Origin: Campylobacter armoricus
Lineage (GTDB): Bacteria; Campylobacterota; Campylobacteria; Campylobacterales; Campylobacteraceae
NCBI RefSeq assembly: GCF_013372105.1
Contig: NZ_CP053825.1
Coordinates: 1,178,001-1,242,000, forward strand
Reading direction: 5' to 3'
DNA length: 64,000 nt
The translations under genes and the position numbers were made by a program. Position 1 is the first letter of the stretch; the number at the start of each line of letters is the position of its first letter. The notes beneath the pieces are model-generated. The model worked only from the letters and a program-made list of their open reading frames with translations. It did not search any database and had not been told where the DNA came from. Below are positions 47,011-56,728 of the stretch, piece after piece.

Positions 47011-48429
47011 TTAACCAAGTTTTGCTTTTAAAATTTCATTCACTTTAGCAGGATTAAATGCACCTTTACCTGCTTTCATTGCTTGACCAACAAAGAAACC
47101 AAAAAGTTTATCTTTGCCACTTTTATATTCAGCTACTTTATCTTCATTACTTGCTAAAATTTCATCAATAATCTTTTCAATCGCACCATCATCACTTACT
47201 TGTTTTAAACCAAGCTTTTCAATAGCATCATCAATTTCAACTTCTGTGTTTTCAAACACATAAGCTAAGATATCTTTACCTGCTTTAGCACTAATAACAC
47301 CTTCTTCTATGCGTTTGATCAAAACAGCTAATTTTTCTTGCTTTATAGGTGAGTTTTCTATAGTCAATTCACCTTTTAAAAGTCCCATTAACTCGGTCGT
47401 AAGCCAAGTAATACAAAGTTTTGGATTTAATTTTTGATCAATTAAATACTCAAAATATCTACAAAGTTCTAATGAAGATACAATCACTTCACTATCACTT
47501 TCTTTAATGCCTAGTTCATTAACAAATCTAGTTTTTTTCTCATCAGGAAGTTCTGGTATATTTTGATTTAACATTTCATTATCTAAAATCACAGGCAAAA
47601 GATCAGGATCAGGGAAATATCTATATTCTGCTGAGTCTTCTTTACCTCTCATACTTCTAGTTATTAAATTAACCGTATCAAACAATCTTGTTTCTTGCAC
47701 CACTTCTTGCTCATATTTCCCATCTTCCCAAGCTTCACTTTGGCGTTTTACTTCATACTCAATCGCCTTTTGGATAAAACGAAATGAATTTAAGTTTTTA
47801 ATCTCGACTCTAGTATAAAGCTTATTATCACCCTTTGGACGAATGCTAACATTAGCATCACATCTAAAACTCCCCTCTTGCATATTCGCATCAGAAATAT
47901 CTAAAAATCTTATAATAGAATGCAATTTCTTAAGATAAGCAACCGCTTCATCAGAGCTTCTAAGTTCAGGCTCACTAACGATTTCAAGCAAAGGCGTACC
48001 TGCTCTATTTAAATCTACCTTTGAAAAATTACTTTCGTGTATATTTTTTCCTGCATCTTCTTCCAAATGAGCTCTAGTGATACCTATGCGTTTATTTTCT
48101 CCATTTACATTGATAAACAACTCACCATTTTCCACTATAGGTATATCAAATTGTGAAATTTGATAAGCTTTTGGTAAATCAGGATAAAAATAATTTTTTC
48201 TATTAAAAATACTTTTTTTATTTATAGTTGCATTAACTGCTTTTCCAAATGCTATAGCTTTTTTAACTGCTTCTTGATTTAATACAGGCAAAGCACCTGG
48301 TAAAGCTAGGCATGTTGGACATACATTTGTATTTGATTTTTCTCCAAAAGAAGTTGCACATGAGCAAAAAATTTTTGTTTTTGTATTTAATTGTGCATGA
48401 ACTTCAAGTCCTATAACAACTTCAAACAT
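47011..48429 (-). CDS. gatB: Aspartyl/glutamyl-tRNA amidotransferase subunit B
   Basis: The 472-residue subunit of GatCAB turns Glu-tRNA(Gln) and Asp-tRNA(Asn) into the amide forms. It opens [23 protein letters not shown], with the zinc Cys pairs CSC and CPTC, then [19 protein letters not shown] and HLEEDAGK, and a C-terminal YqeY-like tail domain ending [19 protein letters not shown]. It is the first gene of the gatB-gpsA-pyrC-like operon. Confidence 0.97.
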   Translation of the reverse strand: MFEVVIGLEVHAQLNTKTKIFCSCATSFGEKSNTNVCPTCLALPGALPVLNQEAVKKAIAFGKAVNATINKKSIFNRKNYFYPDLPKAYQISQFDIPIVENGELFINVNGENKRIGITRAHLEEDAGKNIHESNFSKVDLNRAGTPLLEIVSEPELRSSDEAVAYLKKLHSIIRFLDISDANMQEGSFRCDANVSIRPKGDNKLYTRVEIKNLNSFRFIQKAIEYEVKRQSEAWEDGKYEQEVVQETRLFDTVNLITRSMRGKEDSAEYRYFPDPDLLPVILDNEMLNQNIPELPDEKKTRFVNELGIKESDSEVIVSSLELCRYFEYLIDQKLNPKLCITWLTTELMGLLKGELTIENSPIKQEKLAVLIKRIEEGVISAKAGKDILAYVFENTEVEIDDAIEKLGLKQVSDDGAIEKIIDEILASNEDKVAEYKSGKDKLFGFFVGQAMKAGKGAFNPAKVNEILKAKLG

Positions 48430-48519
48430 TAAAATTTCCCTTAAAAATTTTTATTTATTTTAGCGTTTTTTATTTCAAAAAGAGTTTAAAAAAGAATAAA
48501 AGAAGAATATTAGAAAAGA

Positions 48520-48547
48520 AAAAAGCAAAAAATATTTTTTGCTTTTT
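48520..48547 (-). terminator. Intrinsic terminator of atpB
   Basis: This is a 28-bp perfect palindrome: five A, GC, six A, then TA, six T, GC and five T. It starts five bases after the atpB stop and ends in a U-run on the minus strand. Confidence 0.75.
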
Positions 48548-48552
48548 AAAAA

Positions 48553-49233
48553 TTAATGATGTTCATCAACTATAGTTGCACCTGCTAAATAAACATAAGT
48601 TAAAATCATAAAAATAAAAGATTGTAAAAATGCCATAAAAGTTAAAAGCATATAAGCAGGTAAAGGTGCTACCCAAGGCACAAGTGCTAAAATAACTGCC
48701 AAGAATAAATCATCTCCTTTAATATTTCCAAATAAACGGAAAGATAAAGAAATAACTCTTGAAAAATGAGAAACAATTTCTATAGGAAACATTAATGGTG
48801 CTAAAATTTTTACAGGCCCCATAAAATGTGCAAAATATTTAAAAAATCCTTGAGTTCTAATGCCTTCAAAATGATAATATATAAATACAATAATAGCCAA
48901 AGTTGCACTAAAATTTAAACTTGCACTTGGTGCTTCAAATCCAGGAATAATACCTATAATATTACTAAAAAAAACTATAAAACCTATTGTTGCTACTAAA
49001 GGTAAATATTTTCTAGCAGCTTCATCACTACCCATGGTATCTTTCCCCATACTTAGAATGCCTTCCATATATGCTTCAGCTAAATTTTGACTACCCCTTG
49101 GAACAATTTGCATTGATCTTGTCGCAAGCTTTGCTAGAATTAAAGAAATTACAACCACTATACCCAAATGAAAAAAGTATGCGAAAGTATGACTAGAATC
49201 TATAAAAGAACTAAATAAAAATAAATCCTTCAT
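48553..49233 (-). CDS. atpB: ATP synthase F0 subunit a
   Basis: The 226-residue membrane subunit has six helices. It has the essential arginine in [14 protein letters not shown] (helix 5) and the partner region [27 protein letters not shown] in the last helix. Together with subunit c it forms the proton channel. It is transcribed alone, from a TATAAT preceded by ten T bases, into a strong terminator. Its location between gatB and radA follows C. jejuni. Confidence 0.97.
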   Translation of the reverse strand: MKDLFLFSSFIDSSHTFAYFFHLGIVVVISLILAKLATRSMQIVPRGSQNLAEAYMEGILSMGKDTMGSDEAARKYLPLVATIGFIVFFSNIIGIIPGFEAPSASLNFSATLAIIVFIYYHFEGIRTQGFFKYFAHFMGPVKILAPLMFPIEIVSHFSRVISLSFRLFGNIKGDDLFLAVILALVPWVAPLPAYMLLTFMAFLQSFIFMILTYVYLAGATIVDEHH

Positions 49234-49266
49234 TAAAAATCCTTAGCAGAATGTTTCAAAGCTAAT

Positions 49267-49272
49267 ATTATA
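49267..49272 (-). promoter_or_regulatory. -10 box of atpB, abutting a T10 tract
   Basis: On the minus strand a run of ten T bases (49272-49281) ends in TATAAT, 34 bases before the ATG. Length changes in the run would move upstream promoter contacts. Confidence 0.5.
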
Positions 49273-49312
49273 AAAAAAAAATGCTTATATTTTAATGAAA
49301 AAATGCTTATTT

Positions 49313-50653
49313 TTACATCCACTCCAAAACTTCTTTTAAATCTTTTGCTATAAAGCACTTTAAGCTGAGTTCTTCCATAGGTTTAACCGGAACTATAGCA
49401 TTTTTAAATTTTTGCATTTTTGCTTCTTTTAAACGCGTATCGAGTGAAAATACCTCCTTAATCTCGCCATTTAAACTAAGCTCTCCCACAAAAACACTAT
49501 CTTTACTTAAAGGTCTATTTTTAAAACTAGAAATTATAGCCGCAACCACAGCCAAATCAGCTCCTGTTTCATTTATCTTCACTCCACCACTTACATTTAT
49601 GAAAACATCATATCTTCCAAGTGGAATTTCAAGCTTGCGTTCAAGTAAAGCTATTAACATATCTAAACGATTTTTTTCATATCCTGTAGCACTTCTTTTA
49701 GGATAAGTGCTTTCACAAACTAAAGCTTGAATTTCAAGCACCAAAGCTCTACTTCCTTCCATTACTACACTTAAAGCACTTCCACTAACTGCCTTTCCTC
49801 TTGTAAAAAATCTATTAGCTACATCTTTAGCACTAATTAAACCCTTTGAAGTCATTTCAAAAATTCCGATTTCACTTATATTTCCAAAGCGATTTTTAAA
49901 ACCTCTTAAAATTCTTACTTCTTTATTAGTATCACCTTCAAAATAAAGCACTACATCTACCATATGCTCCAAAATTCTAGGACCTGCTATGGCTCCATCT
50001 TTTGTTATATGACCTATTATAAAAGTGCTTATATTATTTGCTTTGCAAAAACGCATAAGTTCAAAAGTAATTTCTCTAACTTGAGTTATACTACCTGCTG
50101 CTGAAGTGATTTTATTAGAATATAAAGTCTGTATAGAATCAATGATTAAAATTTCATAATCTTTTTTAGAAAGTTCGCTTAAAATATCTTCTAAACAAAG
50201 TTCAGTTAATAAAAACAAACTCTCACAATTTGCATTTAAACGATCTGCACGCATTTTGATTTGCGATTTACTCTCTTCTCCGCTTACATACAAGACTTTT
50301 TTACCACTTCTTGCTAAATTTGAAGCAATTTTTAATAAAAGTGTAGATTTACCAATCCCGGGAGAGCCTCCGATTAAAACCAAAGATCCAACTACAAGCC
50401 CACCGCCTAAAACCAAATCAAGCTCGCTATCTTGAGTGCTTATACGAGTAAAATTTTCTACTATAACATCATTAATACATACTGCAGAACTTGGAGTACT
50501 TGAAAAAGAATTTAATTCTTTTAAAATTTTAATTTGTTCTTGTTTTAATTCTATAAAACTATCCCAAGAGCCACAATCAGGACATTTTCCAAGCCATTTA
50601 CTTTGTTGATTTCCGCAAGCTTGACATTCAAATAAAATTTGTTTTTTAGCCAT
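49313..50653 (-). CDS. radA: DNA repair protein RadA (Sms)
   Basis: The 446-residue RecA-like branch-migration helicase has a C4 zinc finger (CQACGNQQSKWLGKCPDCGS, 10-29), Walker A GGSPGIGKSTLL, the KNRFG motif (FKNRFGNISEIG) and a C-terminal Lon-like domain (VFINVSGGVKINETGADLAV). It acts in recombination and natural transformation. It is followed upstream by the DUF115 gene with 30 bases between them. In C. jejuni radA is next to ftsY without that gene. Confidence 0.97.
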   Translation of the reverse strand: MAKKQILFECQACGNQQSKWLGKCPDCGSWDSFIELKQEQIKILKELNSFSSTPSSAVCINDVIVENFTRISTQDSELDLVLGGGLVVGSLVLIGGSPGIGKSTLLLKIASNLARSGKKVLYVSGEESKSQIKMRADRLNANCESLFLLTELCLEDILSELSKKDYEILIIDSIQTLYSNKITSAAGSITQVREITFELMRFCKANNISTFIIGHITKDGAIAGPRILEHMVDVVLYFEGDTNKEVRILRGFKNRFGNISEIGIFEMTSKGLISAKDVANRFFTRGKAVSGSALSVVMEGSRALVLEIQALVCESTYPKRSATGYEKNRLDMLIALLERKLEIPLGRYDVFINVSGGVKINETGADLAVVAAIISSFKNRPLSKDSVFVGELSLNGEIKEVFSLDTRLKEAKMQKFKNAIVPVKPMEELSLKCFIAKDLKEVLEWM

Positions 50654-50683
50654 TTAATCACCTAATTTTTAAAAAATTATATA

Positions 50684-52576
50684 TTAATTAGCTTTTAAAT
50701 TTCTTTTTACAAGCTCTTCTTTTAAAGGATTTATATTGTTTTTGATCTCTTCTTTTAATAATTTAATATTTGCTATTAAAACCTCAAATAAAAATACATG
50801 ATCTTTAATCCATGTTATATTTTTACCAAGCCATTCTTCTTCATTTTTAGGATTTAAAACATAAATTCTTGCTAAATTAAATTCAAATTGCTGCAAAAAA
50901 GGTCTAATAAATTCATATAAAAAAGTTTTACAATACTCATCAAGTTTTGTTTTATAAATATCTAAATCATTTATACTTTTAATTATCAATTCTTTCTTGT
51001 CTTTAAATGCTGTCAAAGCTTGAATTTTATTTTCTATTTGTATTAGATTTTCAAAATAAAGTTCAAAATCTTTAATAAATCCATCACAAAACTCTAAATT
51101 ATCATTAATTACTTTATAACTTTGCAATAACAAATCATCTTGAGTTTTTTTATCTAATGGCGATGGTTTTTCAAAAGGCTTTGTTAAATTTTCATCTAAA
51201 AATTCTTCACAACACTCTTTAAATGGTTTTTCTATAGTGCCTTCTATCCTAGCTCCACCTTCTGTGGCATTATAAAATTTAAAACCTTTTTTGCTAGCTA
51301 TATAATTTTGTATAGTGAGTCTAAATGTATTCCAAGTACTATGAGTAAAAACTTCGCCATACCCTCCATAAGCTGTAGATAATTCTTTTGTCATATTACT
51401 TTCATAACCTGCACCATAAATGTAATCTTTAGGATGCGAACTACCATCTTTCCCATATGCTAAATCTTGACCTATAAAAATGATATTTTCATGATTTAAC
51501 TCACATGCTATATGCAAAGCATTTAAAGCAACAGTACTACCTGCTGATAAATTACCAAAACTATTTAAATTTAGATTGTCAATAAATTTAGTTGTATAAG
51601 GAACTAGTGTATATTTTCTATTTGTTTTTTCCAAATATTCAATTGATAACGAATGCACCAATCCTACTAAAATAAAAATAATATCTTTATCTATATTTTC
51701 ATAATTTTGTTTTAATAATTCAGATGTTACTTCAGTTCTTTCACTCATTAAAACAAAATCAGGTTTAATATCATTTTTTGCTAATATAGAATAAGCACTA
51801 TCAACACAAAATATACTAAATTGATCTTGATATTGTTTAAGCAAGGAAAGTTGCTTACTCAAAGATGGTCCAGTAGATACTATAATAGCTGATTTTACTT
51901 GATTTTTATTAGAATTTATGAAGACTTGAAGTGGAAAATTACTAATCATTTTAGGCAAATTATAAATAAATTGTGCTATACCTTGTAGAGTATCTTTTAT
52001 ATCATCGCCTTGATATATAACAATAGTTTTTAAACATTGGATAATTTTTTCACTTAAATTTAATATCTTTTCATGGTATATTTCATAATATTCATTATGC
52101 AAATGCAAATCATAAAGTCTTAAAAAATTAAAAAATGGAGGAGTTTGAAAAAAATTCATTAAATCTAACTCAGAAATATCACTATTTAAAATTATAAGTC
52201 TTTGTTCTTTTAATTCTTGAGAAAAATCTATAAAACTAAAGGCTAAATATAAAATTTCAAGTTCATCTTCAAAAACAACTATATGCTTTAAATGATGATT
52301 TTGCAATAAACTTTTATATAAAATTCCATTGCCAAAACCATAAAAATACAAAATAGGATATAAAAGATATTTATCATTATAAAAAGAAATTTTTTCTTGC
52401 AAATGTAAATTTGGATTTTGATAAATTGGAGTATTAGTTTGCACATTTAAAAAATTTAACTCTATATACCCCCCCCCATTTTCTATTTTTTGAAATTGAT
52501 TTATCTTTATATCTTTTAATTTATTATACAAATAAGGATTATTTAATGCGGTTAAATTTTTTGATAAAACACTCAT
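50684..52576 (-). CDS. DUF115/Maf-type (motility accessory factor) protein, phase-variable, ON
   Basis: The 630-residue protein of the 6-hydroxymethylpterin pyrophosphokinase-like DUF115/Maf family carries SAIIVSTGPSLSKQLSLLK (central nucleotide-binding-type motif), VLMSERTEV, SAGSTVALNALHIA and FIGQDLAYGKDGSSHPKDY. Maf proteins act in transfer of nonulosonic (pseudaminic/legionaminic) acids to flagellin. Nine G bases (minus strand) encode Gly34-36, and the frame is open. The gene lies between radA and ftsY, away from a flagellar cluster, and overlaps ftsY by four bases. Its acceptor may be flagellin or another surface glycan. Confidence 0.88.
   Translation of the reverse strand: MSVLSKNLTALNNPYLYNKLKDIKINQFQKIENGGGYIELNFLNVQTNTPIYQNPNLHLQEKISFYNDKYLLYPILYFYGFGNGILYKSLLQNHHLKHIVVFEDELEILYLAFSFIDFSQELKEQRLIILNSDISELDLMNFFQTPPFFNFLRLYDLHLHNEYYEIYHEKILNLSEKIIQCLKTIVIYQGDDIKDTLQGIAQFIYNLPKMISNFPLQVFINSNKNQVKSAIIVSTGPSLSKQLSLLKQYQDQFSIFCVDSAYSILAKNDIKPDFVLMSERTEVTSELLKQNYENIDKDIIFILVGLVHSLSIEYLEKTNRKYTLVPYTTKFIDNLNLNSFGNLSAGSTVALNALHIACELNHENIIFIGQDLAYGKDGSSHPKDYIYGAGYESNMTKELSTAYGGYGEVFTHSTWNTFRLTIQNYIASKKGFKFYNATEGGARIEGTIEKPFKECCEEFLDENLTKPFEKPSPLDKKTQDDLLLQSYKVINDNLEFCDGFIKDFELYFENLIQIENKIQALTAFKDKKELIIKSINDLDIYKTKLDEYCKTFLYEFIRPFLQQFEFNLARIYVLNPKNEEEWLGKNITWIKDHVFLFEVLIANIKLLKEEIKNNINPLKEELVKRNLKAN
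52469..52477. repeat. G9 homopolymer (minus strand), phase-variation tract (ON)
   Basis: Nine C on the plus strand encode Gly34-36 of the DUF115 protein. Loss or gain of one base would truncate the protein within about 40-60 residues. The context is identical to the tract at 22976-22984 over 18 bases. Confidence 0.9.
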
Positions 52577-53439
52577 TTAAAAATAGGCTCCAAAATAGCT
52601 TCTAAGTATTCTTTAACATTAAATTCGCAAATATCATCCATTTTTTCACCCACACCTACATAAATAATAGGCAACTCAAGCTCTCTTGCTATACTAAATA
52701 AAGCCCCACCTTTTGCAGTACCATCAAGCTTTGTAATTACAACCCCATCTAGCTTTACAAGCTCATTAAAAGCCTTAGCTTGTAAAATTCCAGCCACTCC
52801 TTGAGTCCCATCTAATACTAAAATTTTTCTATGTGGAGCTCCTTGCATCGCTTTAGCACTAATACGAACAATTTTTTCTAATTCATTTGCTAAATTTTTT
52901 TGATTTTGCAAGCGTCCTGCGGTATCAAGCAAAACTCTATCATATCCTTTTGCTAAAGCTTTTGATATAGCATCATAAGCAACAGCTGAGGGATCATGTC
53001 CTTGAGAAGTAGCAATGATATCCATATCAAGTTTTTGAGCCCAAAGTTTGAGTTGTTCTATAGCTCCTGCTCTAAAAGTATCACACGCTCCAAGTATGAC
53101 TTTTTCATTATTTTTTTTATGCAAATTAGCCATTTTAGCTATGCTTGTAGTTTTACCAACTCCATTTACTCCCAAAATCAAATCAACAAAAGGTTTAGCG
53201 TTAATAGTTTGTGGCTTATCATAGATAAAATAAGTTCCCATTACACGCTCTAAATCAGCTTTTTTAACCTCATCATTTGGCGGTAAATAATAAATAATTT
53301 CTTCTACTATTTCATAAGCCACATCAGCTTCTAAAAGCATTTCTTCTAAAAGATCTTTTGTGATGACTTTGTTGTCTGCTTTGACTAAATTAATACTTTC
53401 TAAGGTTTTTTTTAAACCATTTTTTAAAAATCCAAACAT
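52573..53439 (-). CDS. ftsY: Signal recognition particle receptor FtsY
   Basis: The 288-residue SRP GTPase docks ribosome-SRP complexes at the inner membrane. It has the N domain (1-80), then G domain with LGVNGVGKTTSIAKMA, DTFRAGAIEQLKLWA, LDTAGRLQNQKNL, and VITKLDGTAKGGA. It lacks the long acidic A domain of E. coli FtsY, as is usual in epsilon-proteobacteria. It abuts the thioredoxin gene upstream and the DUF115 gene downstream. Confidence 0.97.
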   Translation of the reverse strand: MFGFLKNGLKKTLESINLVKADNKVITKDLLEEMLLEADVAYEIVEEIIYYLPPNDEVKKADLERVMGTYFIYDKPQTINAKPFVDLILGVNGVGKTTSIAKMANLHKKNNEKVILGACDTFRAGAIEQLKLWAQKLDMDIIATSQGHDPSAVAYDAISKALAKGYDRVLLDTAGRLQNQKNLANELEKIVRISAKAMQGAPHRKILVLDGTQGVAGILQAKAFNELVKLDGVVITKLDGTAKGGALFSIARELELPIIYVGVGEKMDDICEFNVKEYLEAILEPIFK

Positions 53440-53984
53440 TACATTATCACTTTTTGTATATCTATATCTAACATTTCTTCAGGAATCATTCCTAAATATT
53501 CTTTAATTTTTTCCCCGTTAGTATCAAATAATACCATAGTTGGAATAGCATTAACATTTAAAATTTTAGAAAAAATAAAATTATTTTCCCCTAAAGCTAC
53601 CGGAAAATTCATTTTATTTTCTTGTATAAAATCAATTACTTCTTGATTTTTATTTTCCTCTAAAGATAGTGCTATAACTTCGAATCTATCTTGATATTTT
53701 TTTTGCAAATTATTTAAATGAGGAATTTGTGCTTTACATGGAGCACACCAAGTAGTAAAAAATACAAACAATTTTGCTTTAGAATTATCATCAAAACTAA
53801 AACCTTGCTCATAACTTTTAATAAACATTTTTCTACCATCAATGAATTTTAAAGTAAAATTAATATTATTGCTTTGAGATAGACTTGAATTATCTGAATT
53901 TTCAACAGTTGAATTTTTTTTATCATTTGAACATGAAAATAAAAAAAACATAGAAAAAACCATTAACAAAATTTTAAATTTCAA
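53439..53984 (-). CDS. TlpA/ResA-like thioredoxin lipoprotein
   Basis: The 181-residue protein has a lipoprotein signal (MKFKILLMVFSMFFLFSCSN, lipid Cys at 18) and a thioredoxin-fold domain with redox site WCAPCK (near 90) and the cis-Pro segment NAIPTMVLFD. It is expected to reduce disulfides on the periplasmic face, for example in cytochrome c maturation. It is the first gene of the ftsY/DUF115/radA run and matches the place of cj1207c in C. jejuni. Confidence 0.9.
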   Translation of the reverse strand: MKFKILLMVFSMFFLFSCSNDKKNSTVENSDNSSLSQSNNINFTLKFIDGRKMFIKSYEQGFSFDDNSKAKLFVFFTTWCAPCKAQIPHLNNLQKKYQDRFEVIALSLEENKNQEVIDFIQENKMNFPVALGENNFIFSKILNVNAIPTMVLFDTNGEKIKEYLGMIPEEMLDIDIQKVIM

Positions 53985-54049
53985 AGAATATCCTTATATT
54001 TTTTTAAGCTTAAAAGTATAACATAAAAAGTTAAAACCTAAGGAAAGCT

Positions 54050-54679
54050 TTGATAAAAAATAGTTTTAGAGTAGAACAAAAAAATAAGCTCAAACAAAAA
54101 TTAAACTACCAATACAAACAGGATTTTTTAGTCTATAAAGAAATAAAGAAAATACTCAAATTTTATAAAAATTGTAAGAATATTCTTATATATATTCCTT
54201 TAAAATACGAAGTAAATCTTTATAAATATAGGCATTTTCTAGCAAAAAAATATCAAATTTTTGTTCCATTTATGCAAGATAAAAGTTTAAAGGTAGTAAA
54301 ATTAAGATTAGCTCTTGATAAAAAGAGTTTTGGGGTATATGAACCAAAAAATTCTTTTTTACAAACTCAAATAGATGTAGCAATCATTCCTGTTATAGGT
54401 GTTGATGCAAATTTAGGTAGAGTGGGTCATGGTCAAGGCTTCTATGATAGGTTTTTCGAATCAATTTCTTATAAAAAACCTTTAGTTATTTTTACACAAA
54501 TAATAGATGCAAGAAGTCATCAATTTTTTAGTCAAAACCATGATATAAAAGGGAATTTTTATATAAACCCTTATAAAAAATATTTTAGGAAAGTAAAAAA
54601 CAATGATAGAAATATTAGTCGCATTAATAGCCGTTTTTATAGGCGCAGGGATTGGATATGTAGTCGCCAAAAAGATTAA
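54050..54679 (+). CDS. 5-formyltetrahydrofolate cyclo-ligase family protein
   Basis: The 209-residue enzyme makes 5,10-methenyl-THF from 5-formyl-THF with ATP. It has VYKEIKKILKFYKNCKNILIYIPLKYEV, then the typical VAIIPVIGVDANLGRVGHGQGFYDRF block. TTG 54050 is the start (AAGGAAAG upstream). The last 26 codons run into rny, a 77-base overlap, with an Arg-rich tail (RINSRFYRRRDWICSRQKD) unlike the family. A one-base change in the A6 run near 54569 would end the protein at a TAG just before rny. Confidence 0.88.
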   Translation: MIKNSFRVEQKNKLKQKLNYQYKQDFLVYKEIKKILKFYKNCKNILIYIPLKYEVNLYKYRHFLAKKYQIFVPFMQDKSLKVVKLRLALDKKSFGVYEPKNSFLQTQIDVAIIPVIGVDANLGRVGHGQGFYDRFFESISYKKPLVIFTQIIDARSHQFFSQNHDIKGNFYINPYKKYFRKVKNNDRNISRINSRFYRRRDWICSRQKD

Positions 54680-56156
54680 TGATGCAAATTTCAATATCTT
54701 TTTAGAGCAAGCAAAAGCAAAAGCAAAAGCTATAGAATACGAAGCTGAATTAGTTCTTAAAGATGCAAAAAATTCTGTGGCTGAAGCTGAATTTAGTGCA
54801 AAGAAAAAATTTGATGAAAAATTACAAAAACTTCAAAAAGAGCATTCTAGTAAAATAGAAGATTTAAACAAAAAAGAACAATTTTTAAATCATCAAGAAA
54901 AACTTCACGAAGAAAGTAAAAATAAACTCATCAAAGAAAAACAAGATATGAAAGCCTTGATAGAAGAAAATGAGAATTTAAAGCACAAATATACTCAAAA
55001 ACTCAATGATGTTTTAAAAATTCTTGAACACTCAGCTGGACTTACTCAAGAAGAAGCTAAAACTATAATCTTACAAAAAACCGAAGAAAAATCAAGAGAT
55101 GAAATCGCACATATAGTTAGAAAATACGAAGAAGAAGCGAGAAATGAAGCTAAGAGAAAGGCTAATTTTATTTTAGCTCAAGCTACTTCAAGATTTGCTG
55201 GAGAATTTGCAGCTGAAAGACTTATAAATGTAGTAAATATCAAAAATGATGAATTAAAAGGACGCATTATAGGTAAAGAAGGCAGAAATGTAAAAACTTT
55301 AGAAATGGTTTTAGGAGTAGATATTATCATAGATGATACACCTGGGGCAATTATAGTAAGTTGCTTTAACCTTTATAGACGCGCAATAGCCACCAAAGTA
55401 ATAGAACTTTTAGTAGAAGATGGAAGAATCCAGCCTGCGAGAATAGAAGAAATTCATGAAAAAGTTTGTAAAGATTTTGAAGATAATATCCTAGAAGAAG
55501 GGCAAACTATAGTAATGGATTTAGGATTAAATCAAATTCATCCTGAAATTGTTAAATTAATAGGAAAATTAAGATATAGAGCAAGTTATGGACAAAATGC
55601 ACTAGCTCATTCTTTAGAAGTAGCCCACTTAGCAGGTATAATCGCAGCTGAATGCGGTGGAGATGAAAAACTCGCAAGAAGAGCTGGAATTTTACACGAT
55701 ATAGGCAAAGCCCTAACGCATGAATTTGAAGGTTCTCATGTGGATTTAGGTGCTGAGCTTTGTAAAAGATATAAAGAACACCCAGTGGTAATTAATGCAA
55801 TTTATGCTCATCATGGCCACGAAGATGCTACAAGTATAGAATCAGCAGCAGTTTGTACAGCAGATACACTAAGTGCAGCTAGACCTGGTGCAAGACGCGA
55901 AGTTTTAGAAGCTTTCTTAAAAAGAGTTAGCGAGCTTGAAGATATAGCAAAAAGTAAAGAAGGGGTTAAAAAAGCATATGCAATTAATGCTGGTAGAGAA
56001 ATTAGAGTCATAGTCAATGCAAAATTAATCAATGATGATGAATCTATACTTTTGGCTAAAGAAATTGCTGAAGAAATTCAAGAAAAAGTTCAATATCCTG
56101 GTGAAATTAAAGTTAATGTTATCAGGGAAATAAGAGCTATTGATTTTGCAAGATAA
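54603..56156 (+). CDS. rny: Ribonuclease Y
   Basis: The 517-residue membrane-anchored endoribonuclease starts mRNA decay. It has an N-terminal helix (LVALIAVFIGAGIGYVVA), a long coiled coil (30-200), a KH domain (GRIIGKEGRNVKTLEMVLG), and an HD domain with LHDIGKALTHE and the surrounding His residues (NALAHSLEVAHLAG, AHHGHED). The length matches the family. It overlaps the cyclo-ligase gene by 77 bases and is followed by the DedA gene after eight bases. Confidence 0.97.
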   Translation: MIEILVALIAVFIGAGIGYVVAKKINDANFNIFLEQAKAKAKAIEYEAELVLKDAKNSVAEAEFSAKKKFDEKLQKLQKEHSSKIEDLNKKEQFLNHQEKLHEESKNKLIKEKQDMKALIEENENLKHKYTQKLNDVLKILEHSAGLTQEEAKTIILQKTEEKSRDEIAHIVRKYEEEARNEAKRKANFILAQATSRFAGEFAAERLINVVNIKNDELKGRIIGKEGRNVKTLEMVLGVDIIIDDTPGAIIVSCFNLYRRAIATKVIELLVEDGRIQPARIEEIHEKVCKDFEDNILEEGQTIVMDLGLNQIHPEIVKLIGKLRYRASYGQNALAHSLEVAHLAGIIAAECGGDEKLARRAGILHDIGKALTHEFEGSHVDLGAELCKRYKEHPVVINAIYAHHGHEDATSIESAAVCTADTLSAARPGARREVLEAFLKRVSELEDIAKSKEGVKKAYAINAGREIRVIVNAKLINDDESILLAKEIAEEIQEKVQYPGEIKVNVIREIRAIDFAR

Positions 56157-56164
56157 GGTTTTAC

Positions 56165-56728
56165 ATGCAAGAAATGATAGATAATCTTAGCACTTATGGT
56201 TATTTGATTTTATTTTTTTACTCATTTGGTGGAGGTATGGTAGCTATACTTGCTGCTGGAGTGCTTTGTGCAAGTTCTACTAAACTTGATTTACATTTAT
56301 GTATTTTTTTAGCTTTTTTAGCTAATACAATAGGTTCAACTTTACTTTTTGTTTTAGGAAAATACTATAAAAAAGACATAATGCCTTATTTTAAAAACCA
56401 TAGAAGAAAAATTGCTCTTGCAATGATAAAAATCAAAAAATACGGGGACCTGCTTTTAGTAGTACAAAAATTTATCTATGGGGTAAAGACTATTATTCCT
56501 ATAGCAGCAGGTCTTTGCAAATTTAGCTTTATAAGATTTTTCATCATCAATACTTTAGCTAGTTTGATTTGGGCTATAGTTTTAGGTTATGCTGGTTTTA
56601 TTTTTGGAAATACTTTAAAAGAAGCTTTTGAGGTATTTTCTAATTATCCTTATATAGCACCTATTTTTATAATCACTTTAATCCTTATAATATGGTTATA
56701 TCTATCACGCTTTTCTAGGAAAAAATGA
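56165..56728 (+). CDS. DedA/VTT-domain membrane protein
   Basis: The 187-residue protein has four to five membrane segments and the DedA/SNARE-associated (VTT) signature: an amphipathic re-entrant segment LANTIGSTLLFVLGKYYKK and then KFIYGVKTIIPIAAGLCKFSFIRFFIINTLASLIWA, with the conserved Gly and Arg of the family. DedA proteins are thought to flip or move lipid carriers across the inner membrane. It is coupled to comEC by ATGA overlap. Confidence 0.9.
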   Translation: MQEMIDNLSTYGYLILFFYSFGGGMVAILAAGVLCASSTKLDLHLCIFLAFLANTIGSTLLFVLGKYYKKDIMPYFKNHRRKIALAMIKIKKYGDLLLVVQKFIYGVKTIIPIAAGLCKFSFIRFFIINTLASLIWAIVLGYAGFIFGNTLKEAFEVFSNYPYIAPIFIITLILIIWLYLSRFSRKK

